Translations under genes and position numbers: made by a program
From: Flavobacterium yafengii
GTDB lineage: Bacteria; Bacteroidota; Bacteroidia; Flavobacteriales; Flavobacteriaceae
DNA: 64,000 nucleotides
Direction of reading: 5' to 3'
Assembly (NCBI RefSeq): GCF_030010375.1
Contig: NZ_JASCRY010000003.1
Coordinates: 496,001-560,000 of the forward strand
Notes under the pieces: generated by a model
Told to the model about the DNA's origin: nothing
Database searches by the model: none
Seen by the model: the letters and a program-made list of their open reading frames with translations, nothing else
In this document: positions 54,424 through 63,597 of the stretch, piece by piece
Layout: every line of letters starts with the position of its first letter
Position numbering within the stretch: the stretch's first letter is position 1

Positions 54424-54431
54424 TACCTTTG
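54424..54431 (+). promoter_or_regulatory. -7 element (TACCTTTG) of kdsA
   Basis: TACCTTTG fits TAnnTTTG and ends 22 bp before the kdsA ATG. The upstream half is made of quasi-repeats (aaatcataaatcggaaatc) with no TTG at 19 nt. Confidence 0.5.
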
Positions 54432-54453
54432 CACTTTCTAAAAAATTCATATT

Positions 54454-55272
54454 ATGAACCTACAACATATTCCACAAATTAAATATACTGACAGTGGTAA
54501 TTTCTTCCTACTTGCTGGTCCTTGTGCCATTGAAGGTGAAGAAATGGCGATGCGAATTGCCGAAAAACTAGTCGGTATTACTGATAATTTACAAATCCCT
54601 TTCGTTTTTAAGGGTTCTTTCAAGAAAGCAAACCGCTCTAGAATTGACAGTTTTTCAGGAATTGGAGATGAAAAAGCATTGAAAATCCTTAGAAAAATTT
54701 CGGAAACCTTTAAAGTTCCTACTGTTACGGATATTCATACGAATGAAGATGCGGATATGGCTGCTCAATATGTTGATGTATTGCAAATCCCTGCTTTTTT
54801 AGTGCGTCAAACCGATTTAGTAGTGGCTGCTGCCAATACCGGAAAAGTGGTCAACTTGAAAAAAGGACAATTTATGAGTCCGGAAAGTATGAAACATGCA
54901 GTTCAAAAAGTATTGGATTGTCACAATGAAAACGTGATGGTTACGGATAGAGGAACGATGTTTGGCTACCAAGATATGATTGTTGATTTTAGAGGAATTC
55001 CTACGATGCAACAATATGCTACTACTGTTCTTGATGTTACACACTCACTGCAACAACCCAACCAAACGGCTGGTGTAACTGGCGGAAGACCAGATATGAT
55101 TGAAACCATTGCCAAAGCTGGTATAGCTGTAGGTGTGGATGGAATTTTTATTGAAACTCATTTTGATCCTGCTAATGCAAAAAGCGATGGAGCAAATATG
55201 TTGCATTTAGATTACTTTGAATCCTTAATGACCAAGTTAGTTGCCATTAGAAAAACAATAAATACATTTTAA
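54454..55272 (+). CDS. kdsA: 3-deoxy-8-phosphooctulonate synthase
   Basis: 272 residues, TIM barrel. FFLLAGPCAIEGEEMAMRI, VFKGSFKKANRSRIDSFSG, GIGDEKALKIL, TVTDIHTNEDADMAAQYVD, LQIPAFLVRQTDL, NLKKGQFMSPE and VMVTDRGTMFGYQDMIVDFR are all KdsA sites, as is the late HFDPANAKSDGANM. It makes KDO-8-phosphate from arabinose 5-phosphate and phosphoenolpyruvate, for the inner core of lipopolysaccharide. The outer-membrane-protein gene follows after 17 bp. Confidence 0.97.
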   Translation: MNLQHIPQIKYTDSGNFFLLAGPCAIEGEEMAMRIAEKLVGITDNLQIPFVFKGSFKKANRSRIDSFSGIGDEKALKILRKISETFKVPTVTDIHTNEDADMAAQYVDVLQIPAFLVRQTDLVVAAANTGKVVNLKKGQFMSPESMKHAVQKVLDCHNENVMVTDRGTMFGYQDMIVDFRGIPTMQQYATTVLDVTHSLQQPNQTAGVTGGRPDMIETIAKAGIAVGVDGIFIETHFDPANAKSDGANMLHLDYFESLMTKLVAIRKTINTF

Positions 55273-55289
55273 CTTTAGGCCCAAATTCA

Positions 55290-56135
55290 TTGAAGCATTT
55301 TTTTTTATTTTCAGCATTCCTAATTATACTATTTACTAATACTACAATTGCACAGGAAAAAACAATAATACAAGATCGATACACCAGTCATAACAAAGGG
55401 AAATTTTTTGTTTCATGGGGTGGAAATAGAGACAGCTATTCTAAATCTGACGTGACTTTTCGCGGTAAAGACTACAACTTTACTTTGGAGAACATTCAAG
55501 CGCATGACAAACCAAAAGGATGGCATGTTGACTACCTCAATCCAGCCAGAATGACCATTCCTCAAACTAATTTTAGATTGGGATACTTTATAAATGATCA
55601 TTATAGTGTTGCTATAGGAGTGGATCACATGAAATATGTGATGACACAAGATAAAGCCGTAAATATTGATGGTTACTATCCTAATCCAGGATCGTATAAT
55701 GAGTTATTGCCAAACAATCAGGTGCTTTTGACCGAAGAGTTTCTAATGTATGAACACACCGATGGTTTAAATTATGTAAATACAGAATTTTCAAGACACG
55801 ATGATATTTCTTCTGTTTTCAAAATTAAAAATACAGACAAAATTCAAGTTAATCTAACTGAAGGAGTAGGTTTTGGTCTTTTGTATCCAAAAACTAATAC
55901 AACATTATTAGGAAAAGAACGTCATGACGATTTTCATGTTTCAGGGTATGGAACTTCTTTGAAAGCAGGATTGAATGTTACTTTTTTCAAGCACTTTTAT
56001 ATTCAAGGAGAACTTAAAGGCGGTTATATCAACATGCAAGATATACGAACTACAAAAAGCTCAGAGGATACTGCCTCACAAGATTTTTTCTTTTTTCAGA
56101 GAATCATTGCTGTGGGAGGAATTTTCAGAATATAA
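55290..56135 (+). CDS. Hypothetical exported outer-membrane-barrel-like protein
   Basis: 281 residues with a signal peptide (about 1-22, FTNTTIAQ) and a beta-rich mature part, for example GKFFVSWGGNRDSYSKSDVTF, TNFRLGYFINDHYSVAIGVDHMKYVM and YIQGELKGGYINM, ending in Phe-Arg-Ile. It looks like a flavobacterial outer-membrane barrel. The start is TTG: no ATG precedes the signal peptide and the frame has no other start. It begins 17 bp after kdsA and may be carried on the same transcript. A terminator follows. Confidence 0.75.
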   Translation: MKHFFLFSAFLIILFTNTTIAQEKTIIQDRYTSHNKGKFFVSWGGNRDSYSKSDVTFRGKDYNFTLENIQAHDKPKGWHVDYLNPARMTIPQTNFRLGYFINDHYSVAIGVDHMKYVMTQDKAVNIDGYYPNPGSYNELLPNNQVLLTEEFLMYEHTDGLNYVNTEFSRHDDISSVFKIKNTDKIQVNLTEGVGFGLLYPKTNTTLLGKERHDDFHVSGYGTSLKAGLNVTFFKHFYIQGELKGGYINMQDIRTTKSSEDTASQDFFFFQRIIAVGGIFRI

Positions 56136-56153
56136 ACACTATCTAAACTATAA

Positions 56154-56191
56154 CAAAACGAGGCTGTCTGTAAAATGACAGCCTTGTTTTG
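56154..56191. terminator. Terminator after the kdsA-linked outer-membrane protein gene
   Basis: A 15-bp stem with one wobble (CAAAACGAGGCTGTC, 56154-56168, with 56177-56191), an 8-nt loop, and T-rich sequence after it. It lies about 20 bp past the stop. Confidence 0.88.
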
Positions 56192-56219
56192 TTTAATCTA
56201 TTTTTTTTATTTTAATGGA

Positions 56220-56249
56220 TTGGATACGCATATTTTAATTATAAATTTG
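56220..56249 (+). promoter_or_regulatory. Promoter of the PAS-kinase gene (TTG-N19-TAAATTTG)
   Basis: TTG (56220-56222), exactly 19 nt, TAAATTTG (56242-56249), a full match to consensus. A second TAAATTTG at 56286-56293 lacks a -33 partner. The leader to the ATG at 56386 would be about 130 nt, unusually long here. Confidence 0.65.
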
Positions 56250-56385
56250 TTTGCAGCATCGCTTTTATTATAAATAATTATTAGCTAAATTTGGATATTA
56301 GGTTTTTTTTCAAAAGAACAAAATTAAACAACTCATAAAATTTGTATTTGCCCAAAATCCGAATAATAAGTAACTTTTAAAATCA

Positions 56386-57477
56386 ATGACTGTAAAAAAA
56401 AGTAATCCTGATTCAGAAGGGATCTATCACTTTGATAATTTTTTTAATATCTCAGCTGATTTTATTTGTATCGCAGGATTTGATGGCTTTTTCAAGAGAA
56501 TAAATCCCGCTGTTTCAAAATTATTAGGCTTTTCAGAAGAAGAATTATATGAGAGACCTATCAGCAGTTTTGTTTATACTCCAGACCTTAAAATCACTAT
56601 AGAAACCAGAGAGCAAGTATATAAAAACAAGCCTCTTTTAAATTTCGAAAATAGATATTTAACTAAAAGCGGAGCCATTGTATGGCTATCTTGGACATCT
56701 ATGCCTGTCGAGTCCGAAAAATTAGTATATGCAATAGCCAAGAACATCACTCACAAAAAAAAAGTAGAAGAGGAACGCAATTTACTTTTGGCAAATCTTA
56801 CACAAATCAATAAGGAACTTACCGTTTTATCACACAAAACATCCCATGATTTAAAGTCACCTATTAATAACATGCTTTCGGTTTTTAGTCTTATCGATGT
56901 CTCTAAAATCAATGATCCAGAAACGTTGGAGTTAGTAGAAATTCTTAAATTAACCAGTGAAAATTTAAAACAAACTTTAAATGATTCTATTGATCAATTA
57001 GTAGAAAACGAGAGTATCAACACTCAAATTGAAGAAATAAATTTAACTGAATCACTTGCTGAAGTTCTTGCATCCATAAATTCTTTGGTATGTGATTCAA
57101 AAGCAATTATTAATGTTGACTTTTCAGCTTTTGAAAATGTTACTTTTAACAAGGCATATATCAAAAGTATTTTTTTGAATTTACTAACCAATTCAATTAA
57201 ATATGCAAAACCTCATCAAGCACCTATTATTACCATTCAATCTAGAAAAGTTAATGGCGTAAACCAATTAATTTTTTCTGATAATGGACTAGGTTTTGAT
57301 ATGGATAAAGTGAAAGATAAGATTTTTGGTTTATATGAAAAATTCCATAATAACGTTGACAGTAATGGTATAGGATTATATCTGGTCTACAATCACATCA
57401 CGAGTTTAGGTGGCCGAATAGCCGTGGAGAGTAAAATAAATGAAGGTGCTACATTCATTATTTCCTTCAAATATTGA
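56386..57477 (+). CDS. PAS-domain sensor histidine kinase, soluble
   Basis: 363 residues without a membrane segment. A PAS domain covers about 15-125 (NISADFICIAGFDGFFKRINPAVSKLLGFSEEEL, with the VWLSWTSMPV and IAKNITHKKK end). The kinase core has H154 in SHDLKSPINNML, NLLTNSIKYAKP (N-box), IFSDNGLGFDMD (G1) and NGIGLYLVYNHI (G2). A response regulator is not adjacent. Its 3' coding end forms part of a 13-bp inverted repeat with the sequence just past the stop. It is transcribed alone and converges with the M28 peptidase gene. Confidence 0.92.
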   Translation: MTVKKSNPDSEGIYHFDNFFNISADFICIAGFDGFFKRINPAVSKLLGFSEEELYERPISSFVYTPDLKITIETREQVYKNKPLLNFENRYLTKSGAIVWLSWTSMPVESEKLVYAIAKNITHKKKVEEERNLLLANLTQINKELTVLSHKTSHDLKSPINNMLSVFSLIDVSKINDPETLELVEILKLTSENLKQTLNDSIDQLVENESINTQIEEINLTESLAEVLASINSLVCDSKAIINVDFSAFENVTFNKAYIKSIFLNLLTNSIKYAKPHQAPIITIQSRKVNGVNQLIFSDNGLGFDMDKVKDKIFGLYEKFHNNVDSNGIGLYLVYNHITSLGGRIAVESKINEGATFIISFKY

Positions 57478-57502
57478 AAAAAAACATATTGTAGCACCTT
57501 CA
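57441..57502. repeat. 13-bp perfect inverted repeat spanning the PAS-kinase stop codon
   Basis: TGAAGGTGCTACA (57441-57453, inside the coding end) is exactly repeated inverted at 57490-57502, 36 nt apart. A smaller hairpin (CACC/GGTG) then a T-rich stretch follow. Folding of the long arm would put the stop codon in a large loop and compete with the smaller one. Confidence 0.6.
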
Positions 57503-57516
57503 CAAATTTGGTGTTT

Positions 57517-58896
57517 TTATTTTACAATTCCATTCTGATCTATCAGATACAGCAATGAAGCCATAGTAGCCGCTCCTAATTCTAATTCTCTTTTATTGAT
57601 AGCATCAAAAGTGTCATTTGCAGCATGATGATAATCAAAATAACGTTGTGAATCTGGTTGTAATCCAGCTTTTACGATGTGATTTGATTTCAATGGACCA
57701 ATGTCAACACCAGAATGTCCTTTTACAAATTTATGAACTAAATACGGTTCGAATAAAGTTGCCCAACTACTGATTTTATTGAAATTTGCTTCATCAGCAT
57801 CAATTGAAAAACCTCTTGGTGAAAATCCTCCTGAATCACTTTCTAAAGCAAAAATATGGTTCTCTTTATTTTTATTGGATTGATCTTCGTACTCTTTTCC
57901 GCCGCGAACACCGTTTTCTTCATTCATGAACAATACCACACGAAGCGTATTTTTAGGTTTATATCCTATATTCTTAAAGATATTCAATACTTCCATACTT
58001 TGCACACATCCAGCGCCATCGTCATGAGATCCGTCCCCTAAATCCCAAGAATCAAGATGTCCTCCAACGACCATTATTCTTTCTGGATGTTCTGAACCCG
58101 TCATTTCACCAACAACATTATAAGACAAAACATCATCAAATGTCTGACACGATTGTTTTAAATAGAATAGTGCGTTGGGTTTTTCTTTTAAACTTTTACT
58201 TAAAAGTTCGGCTCCATTTGTACTAATCGCAGCAGCAGGAATTCGTTGTTCTTTTGAAATTTCTCCATAATTGGTTGCACCGGTATGTGGAAAATCATCC
58301 AATCGCAAATTCATTGATCTTACGATAACGGCCAATGCACCCAGTTTCCCCGCTTCTTTTGCGCCTGAGGATCTTTGGTCCACACAACTACCATACGCTT
58401 TGAAAGTTTCTATGAATTCAGGATTCATAGGCCTGTTAAAGAAAATAATTTTCCCTTTTACTTTTGATTCCCCTAATGCTATTAATTCTTCTAAACTGTT
58501 TACTTCAATTATTGTCGCTTGTAATCCTTTTTTTGGAGTGGCAACAGAGCCGCCAAGCGCACATATTGGAAAAGTGATTTTTTGATTTCCAAATTGTAAA
58601 TAAGCGATTTCTTTTTCGCCCCTAACCCATTTTGGAACCATCACTTCCTGAAGGTATACTTTATCTAATCCAAGTGTTTCCAATTGCGCTTTGGTATACA
58701 AAACTGCTTTTTCTGCTCCAGTTGAGCCCGATAATCGAGAGCCAATTTTATTAGACAAATGGTCTAGCCATGGATAACATTTAGCATTCGTTAAGGAAGA
58801 TTTATAAATTTCCTTCATCGTTTGTTCTTCTTTAGTTTGAGCAAAAAGAACAATTCCGTTAAGGAATAGTGCAACACATAAAATTGATTTTCTCAT
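57517..58896 (-). CDS. M28 family metallopeptidase (carboxypeptidase-Q-like), exported
   Basis: 459 residues with a Sec signal peptide (about 1-19, GIVLFAQ). A PA-domain-like insertion stands at about 120-260 (GKIIFFNRPM, RSSGAKEAGKLGALAVIV). The zinc sites are VVGGHLDSWDLGDGSHDDGAG (H and D), MNEENGVRGG (Glu pair), ALESDSGGF (D) and YHHAANDTFDA (H). It probably cleaves peptides in the periplasm. The Gly- and Asp-rich motif order equals that of human carboxypeptidase Q. It is the first gene downstream of the utilisation locus but is separated by 235 bp with a terminator. Confidence 0.92.
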   Translation of the reverse strand: MRKSILCVALFLNGIVLFAQTKEEQTMKEIYKSSLTNAKCYPWLDHLSNKIGSRLSGSTGAEKAVLYTKAQLETLGLDKVYLQEVMVPKWVRGEKEIAYLQFGNQKITFPICALGGSVATPKKGLQATIIEVNSLEELIALGESKVKGKIIFFNRPMNPEFIETFKAYGSCVDQRSSGAKEAGKLGALAVIVRSMNLRLDDFPHTGATNYGEISKEQRIPAAAISTNGAELLSKSLKEKPNALFYLKQSCQTFDDVLSYNVVGEMTGSEHPERIMVVGGHLDSWDLGDGSHDDGAGCVQSMEVLNIFKNIGYKPKNTLRVVLFMNEENGVRGGKEYEDQSNKNKENHIFALESDSGGFSPRGFSIDADEANFNKISSWATLFEPYLVHKFVKGHSGVDIGPLKSNHIVKAGLQPDSQRYFDYHHAANDTFDAINKRELELGAATMASLLYLIDQNGIVK

Positions 58897-59073
58897 AATT
58901 TAATACAATGATGGTTTTAATTTTTCGGTTTCAATAGGAACGGCAATTTCGTGATTCTTAATGAATATTTGATAGCAGATTAAAAAAAAACTAATAAATT
59001 ATTTTTCTAGATTTATAAAAAAACAAACAAAAGCCATTGATCTTCTTGGCGCTTTTAAAAGCATTTTTTTCAT

Positions 59074-59104
59074 AAAAAAACCCTTCGATATAAATACCGA
59101 AGGG
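59074..59104 (-). terminator. Terminator of the GH3 gene
   Basis: Stem CCCTTCG/CGAAGGG (59081-59087 with 59098-59104), a 10-nt loop, seven T on the minus strand. The stop of the GH3 gene is at 59132. The rest of the gap (58897-59073) is AT-rich with nothing else recognised. Confidence 0.85.
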
Positions 59105-59131
59105 CTGATCATAAATAAACAAACCAAACAT

Positions 59132-61432
59132 TTACTTAATCAACACAAAATCAACTTTATTATCAGTGCTGGAATCCGTACCTACAAAAACTTGAAAAGC
59201 ACCCGGTTCAGCAATAAATTGTAAATCAGAATTATAGAATTTTAGTTCTTCAACAGAAATTTCGAAAGTTACTGTTCTTTTTTCTCCTTTTTTAAGGACT
59301 ACTTTTTGGAATCCTTTCAATTCTTTTAGAGGTCTTGTAACCGATCCTACTAAATCTCTTATGTACAATTGAACTACTTCTTTCCCATCAAAATTTCCAG
59401 TATTTGTAACATCAACGCTAACCATTACTTTTTCGATGAAATTTATTTTATCAGATGAAATTTTCAAGTTTGAATAGCCAAAAGTGGTATAACTCAATCC
59501 AAAACCAAAAGGATATAAAGGCTCATTTCTTTCGTCAATATAATTCGATCTGAATTTTTCAAACTTCCCTTCTTTATTCGCAAGTGGTCTTCCGGTATTT
59601 TTTTGATTGTAATAAATAGGCACCTGACCTACGCTTCTTGGAAATGTAGCTGTTAATTTTCCGGAAGGATTTTCATTTCCAAACAAAACGTCAGCGATAG
59701 AAGCTCCAGCTTCGCTTCCTGCAAACCAAGTATTCAATATTGCCGGAACAGTTTCATGTTCCTGAACCAATACCAATGGACGTCCTGTAAACAAAACCAA
59801 AACAACTGGTTTTCCTGTTTTCAATAATGCTTGTAATAAGTCTTTTTGAGCTTGTGGTATTTCCAAATTAGTTCGGCTGCTGCTTTCTCCGGACATTTCT
59901 GCTGATTCCCCTAAAGCGGCCACAATAACATCAGATTGATTGGCTATTTTCAAGGCTTCCGCCAATAATTCTTCGGTAGTTCTGCTATCGCGGTGCAACG
60001 TTTTTCCGAACATAGTTGCTTTTTCTTCGAAAGCTGCATCATAATCCAAATTGCTTCCTTTGGCGTAAAGCACTTTTGTAGCATCACCGGCAACTTCTTT
60101 GATTCCGGCTATTAATGAAATGGATTTATCCATATTAGTAGCCACACTCCAAGTACCCGCCATATTTTCTTTGGCATCAGCCAATGGGCCTATAACTGCA
60201 ACTGTTCCTGATTTTTTTAAAGGAAGCAATTGATTGTTGTTTTTTAATAAAACTAAAGATTGTGCTGAAATAGCTCTAGCTTCTGATCTGTGGCTTTTTG
60301 TAAAGACTTCAGTTTTTGCTCTATTTTCATCACAATACTTGTAAGGATCATGAAATAATCCCAAATCATATTTGGCATTCAAAATAAGGCGAGCCGCATT
60401 ATCAATTTGTTCGATACTCACTTTTCCTTCTTCCAATGATTTCTTCAAAGTAGTAAGGAAACCTTCACCCACCATATCCATTTCAATTCCGGCATTTAAT
60501 GCCAAAGCTGATACAGTTTGTAAATCCCCCATTCCGTGTTCTATCATTTCAGGAATTCCTGTAAAATCAGTCACCACAAAACCATTAAAACCCCATTGTT
60601 TTCTCAACACATCAGTCATTAACCATTTGTTTCCGGTAGCGGGAATCCCATCAATTTCATTGAAAGACGCCATAACCGAACCAACTCCGGCATCAATAGC
60701 AGCTTTGTATGGAGGAAAATAATCGTTGTACATTTTTATTCGGCTCATATCAACCGTGTTGTAATCACGTCCTGCATCTGGCGCGCCATACAAAGCAAAA
60801 TGTTTCACACATGATAAAATGGTATTGTTCTTTGACAAATCATTTTGTTGGTACCCGTTGACCATTGCTTTCGCAATTTGGCTTCCCAAAAACGGATCTT
60901 CACCCGAACCTTCTGAAACTCTTCCCCAGCGTGGATCACGAGAAATATCAACCATAGGAGAAAAAGTCCAGTTGATTCCATCGGCACTGGCTTCCTGTGC
61001 TGCAATTTGAGCACTTCTTTCAATTAATTTCATATCCCAAGTACAAGACAATCCAAGCGGAATTGGAAAGGTTGTTTCATACCCGTGAATAACATCCATT
61101 CCAAAAAGCAACGGAATCTTCAATCGGCTTTTTTCGACAGCAATTTTCTGTACTTCTTTTATTTTCTGAACTGATTTGATGTTGAATAATCCGCCAACTT
61201 TACCTTCTTCGATATTTTTAGCTACATTAGAACTACTGGCAGCACCAGTTGTAATATCACCAGAAGTTGGTAAATTCAATTGGCCAATTTTCTCTTCCAA
61301 AGTCATTTTCGAAAGTAATTCAGCTACGAATTCTGTTTTGGGTTTGATTGTAACTGCCTTTTTAGTTGTCTTTTTTTGGCTGTAGCCAAAAAGTGAAAAG
61401 CCAATAAGGAATATAATAAGTTTAATTTTCAT
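59132..61432 (-). CDS. bglX: GH3 beta-glucosidase (BglX-like), exported
   Basis: 766 residues. The start at 61432 (MKIKLIIFLIGFSLFGYSQ) gives a proper signal peptide; longer readings cover the previous gene's end. Domain order: GH3 TIM barrel (MTLEEKIGQLNLPTSG; GMDVIHGYETTFPIPLGLSC; WGRVSEGSGEDPFLGS; nucleophile D289 in FVVTDFTGIPEM), GH3 C-terminal domain (ALGESAEMSGESSSR with the likely acid/base Glu) and a fibronectin-III-like end (VSVDVTNTGNFDGKEVVQLYI). It removes glucose from the non-reducing end of oligosaccharides. GH3 enzymes beside GH144 act on beta-1,2-glucan in other Bacteroidetes. Confidence 0.94.
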   Translation of the reverse strand: MKIKLIIFLIGFSLFGYSQKKTTKKAVTIKPKTEFVAELLSKMTLEEKIGQLNLPTSGDITTGAASSSNVAKNIEEGKVGGLFNIKSVQKIKEVQKIAVEKSRLKIPLLFGMDVIHGYETTFPIPLGLSCTWDMKLIERSAQIAAQEASADGINWTFSPMVDISRDPRWGRVSEGSGEDPFLGSQIAKAMVNGYQQNDLSKNNTILSCVKHFALYGAPDAGRDYNTVDMSRIKMYNDYFPPYKAAIDAGVGSVMASFNEIDGIPATGNKWLMTDVLRKQWGFNGFVVTDFTGIPEMIEHGMGDLQTVSALALNAGIEMDMVGEGFLTTLKKSLEEGKVSIEQIDNAARLILNAKYDLGLFHDPYKYCDENRAKTEVFTKSHRSEARAISAQSLVLLKNNNQLLPLKKSGTVAVIGPLADAKENMAGTWSVATNMDKSISLIAGIKEVAGDATKVLYAKGSNLDYDAAFEEKATMFGKTLHRDSRTTEELLAEALKIANQSDVIVAALGESAEMSGESSSRTNLEIPQAQKDLLQALLKTGKPVVLVLFTGRPLVLVQEHETVPAILNTWFAGSEAGASIADVLFGNENPSGKLTATFPRSVGQVPIYYNQKNTGRPLANKEGKFEKFRSNYIDERNEPLYPFGFGLSYTTFGYSNLKISSDKINFIEKVMVSVDVTNTGNFDGKEVVQLYIRDLVGSVTRPLKELKGFQKVVLKKGEKRTVTFEISVEELKFYNSDLQFIAEPGAFQVFVGTDSSTDNKVDFVLIK

Positions 61433-61433
61433 T

Positions 61434-62135
61434 TTATCTGTTTTTTGTTTGTTTGAACATCCAATCATAAATTTCTTGGTTGTCATATACTCTTGTCCAA
61501 CTATCGTGATTTGCATCATCAAAAATCGTTAGTGCCACATTCATATTACAGGTTTTCAATTTTTTATACATCGCAATCGAATACTCTACATTCACGACAT
61601 CATCCAGTAAACCATGGAAAATCCGAGTTGGAATGGCTGCGATTTTACAGTTTTCTATCATCGGAATTCTATCCACATATCCGGCAATAGGAACTAATGC
61701 GGCAAAGGTTTCAGGATGTGCAAAAACTAGATTCCAAGCGCCCCAAGCACCCATACTAAGACCTGTAAGATAAATTCTGTTGCTATCGATATTGTTCTCT
61801 TTTTGAATTTTTAAAATCAAACGATATACAACTTCTTCATTCCAATATTCATTCTCCGGACATTGCGGTGCCAGAACATACGCATCTAATTCCTGACTTT
61901 TCAAATACTTGAATGGTCCATGCGCTTTTACTTTTTCGATATCGGTTCCTTTTTCACCAGAACCATGAAGAAAAACAATCAGCGGCTTTTTTTCTTTAGT
62001 ATTCTTTGGAATATGCAAAGCAAAAGTTAATTCGCGTTCTTGTACGATTTCGGTTTTTATAGTACCAATTACATCACTTTGTGAAAAGGAATTCCACGAT
62101 ACTAAAAAGGCTGTTGCTATAATTAGATGCTTCAT
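61434..62135 (-). CDS. Exported alpha/beta-hydrolase (dienelactone-hydrolase/PHB-depolymerase-like esterase)
   Basis: 233 residues with a Sec signal peptide (about 1-18, SWNSFSQ). LIVFLHGSGEKGTDIEKV carries the oxyanion HGxG, YLTGLSMGAWGAWNL holds the nucleophile Ser (GxSMG), IFHGLLDDVVNVEYS the Asp and ANHDSWTRVY the His. It probably removes acyl or ester groups from a glycan. It lies between the GH144-like and GH3 genes, with gaps of 6 bp and 1 bp, so all three share a transcript. Beta-1,2-glucans can carry succinyl and other ester groups in nature, which would fit but is only inference. Confidence 0.9.
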   Translation of the reverse strand: MKHLIIATAFLVSWNSFSQSDVIGTIKTEIVQERELTFALHIPKNTKEKKPLIVFLHGSGEKGTDIEKVKAHGPFKYLKSQELDAYVLAPQCPENEYWNEEVVYRLILKIQKENNIDSNRIYLTGLSMGAWGAWNLVFAHPETFAALVPIAGYVDRIPMIENCKIAAIPTRIFHGLLDDVVNVEYSIAMYKKLKTCNMNVALTIFDDANHDSWTRVYDNQEIYDWMFKQTKNR

Positions 62136-62141
62136 ATGCAA

Positions 62142-63515
62142 TTAGAAATTATACTTCCCAGAATGAAAGCCAAGGTTAATTAAACCTTGTTTTACCTCTG
62201 GTGCATTCATGAATAAATTCCATATTAAACCAGTACGATAATTTTCTAACATAACCATTTCCGGTCCTTGATCAATAGCTAAATACCGTTTTGTTGTCCA
62301 TTGATACTGTAAACTGTGAGCGTCATAAAATCCAGCAACACCAAAGGTTTCCGCTTTATGATTTTCATATAAATTTCTTATAAATATTTTTGATTCTGTA
62401 GGAGTATAAACGATTGAACTTATTCCCGCTGTAGGAGAAACAACCCCTTTATCATTGCTTGGCATATGTGCATCATAGCCTACTGAGCCATCCATATTTC
62501 TAGAATAGGAAGCTGTTAAACCCCAATAATCAGCACCATATCCTTTATAATTCTTAGGATTAGCAATTGCGTATAAATAATTGATTTTAGTATGATTCGA
62601 ATTTAAATCCCAATAATTAGCATATTTATCGGTTAACTGATTTGGGTCTAATCCTAAATAAGAATAATGAGCCCAGAATAAAGGTCCTCCAAATTCTTCA
62701 GCTCCATTGTGTTTTAAAATCAATGGCAAATTGTATTTGGTTTTGGTTGAAACTATGCCTCCATTTCTTGCCCATCCTTCATGATAAACTGCAGGAGTTA
62801 TAGGGTGTGATGGCGAAGATGCTGCCATGACATACGTAATCAAACATTCATTATAACCTTCTAAGGCAAAATTCATATCCCAGTTGTAATTAGGAGACCA
62901 ATGCCAGTATAATTTATTCTGATTGTTCGTGTACCATTTCCAATCAATTCCTTTCCAAAGTTCATCAAATTTTTGGCTGACGGCCTTTTCATCGGCTGTT
63001 CCGTTTTTGAGGTATTCCCTGACAACTATAAAACCGGCTGCCAAAAAAGAAGTTTCTACTAAATCACCTCCATTATCTTTTATCCCAAAAGGTTTTACTT
63101 TACCAGTATTTCCATCAATCCAATGTGACCAAGCTCCATGAAAACGATCTGCATTAGCAAGGAAATTGGCGATTTTATTCAATCTTTTGATACCTTCCTC
63201 TTTCGTGACATAGCCTCTAGACATACCTGAAACTATTGCCATCAATCCGAACCCGGAACCTCCGGTGGTAACCACATGAGCATCATTTTCAGGATAAATA
63301 CCGTCAGGATGGTAGCGTTCCCGTGCCAAACCAGAATTTGGCTCTACATATTCCCAAAAATAAGCAAAAGTTTGCTTCTGTACGAGATCTATAAGTTCCT
63401 CATCTGTTACTTGCACAATAGGAGTTTTTGCTTTTTCACTTTCATTTGATTTATCACTATAGGAGCTGCAACCGAGAAAAGTAAAAGCTATAAATAAAAC
63501 GGAGATTTTAATCAT
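62142..63515 (-). CDS. GH144-like endo-beta-1,2-glucanase family protein (glucoamylase-like, PF10091 type)
   Basis: 457 residues with lipoprotein signal (lipobox FLGC, C16). TFAYFWEYVEPNSGLARERYHP, VVTTGGSGFGLMAIVSGMSRGYVTKEEG, WSHWIDGNTGKV, DLVETSFLAAGFIVVREYL, the YNECLITYVMAASSPSHPI segment and QGPEMVMLENYRTGLIWNLFM are hallmarks of the 'glucoamylase-like' domain now placed in GH144. The characterised Chitinophaga pinensis enzyme is an endo-beta-1,2-glucanase. As a lipoprotein it would sit on the cell envelope, cutting glucan before import. It is just downstream of susD. Confidence 0.9.
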   Translation of the reverse strand: MIKISVLFIAFTFLGCSSYSDKSNESEKAKTPIVQVTDEELIDLVQKQTFAYFWEYVEPNSGLARERYHPDGIYPENDAHVVTTGGSGFGLMAIVSGMSRGYVTKEEGIKRLNKIANFLANADRFHGAWSHWIDGNTGKVKPFGIKDNGGDLVETSFLAAGFIVVREYLKNGTADEKAVSQKFDELWKGIDWKWYTNNQNKLYWHWSPNYNWDMNFALEGYNECLITYVMAASSPSHPITPAVYHEGWARNGGIVSTKTKYNLPLILKHNGAEEFGGPLFWAHYSYLGLDPNQLTDKYANYWDLNSNHTKINYLYAIANPKNYKGYGADYWGLTASYSRNMDGSVGYDAHMPSNDKGVVSPTAGISSIVYTPTESKIFIRNLYENHKAETFGVAGFYDAHSLQYQWTTKRYLAIDQGPEMVMLENYRTGLIWNLFMNAPEVKQGLINLGFHSGKYNF

Positions 63516-63550
63516 CTTTGGATTTTAAACAATTTATGTTATTTGAAATA

Positions 63551-63589
63551 AATCTCCCTTCTGCTCTTTTTTTTTGCAGAAGGGAGATT
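63551..63589. repeat. Hairpin between susD and the GH144-like gene
   Basis: A perfect 14-bp stem (AATCTCCCTTCTGC, 63551-63564, against 63576-63589) with an 11-nt loop. No T tract follows on the minus strand, so it is more likely an mRNA-protecting or partial-attenuation structure, as found after susD-type genes, than a full stop. Confidence 0.75.
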
Positions 63590-63597
63590 ATTATCTT

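Noticed and set aside
54454-55272. DAHP synthase (AroA/AroF type) for the aldolase gene
   Set aside because: The segments KGSFKKANRSRIDSFSG and DRGTMFGYQDMIVDFR are specific to KdsA.
61433-61522. Longer N-terminus for the GH3 gene
   Set aside because: The extra stretch overlaps the esterase 3' end and would hide the signal peptide that starts at 61432.
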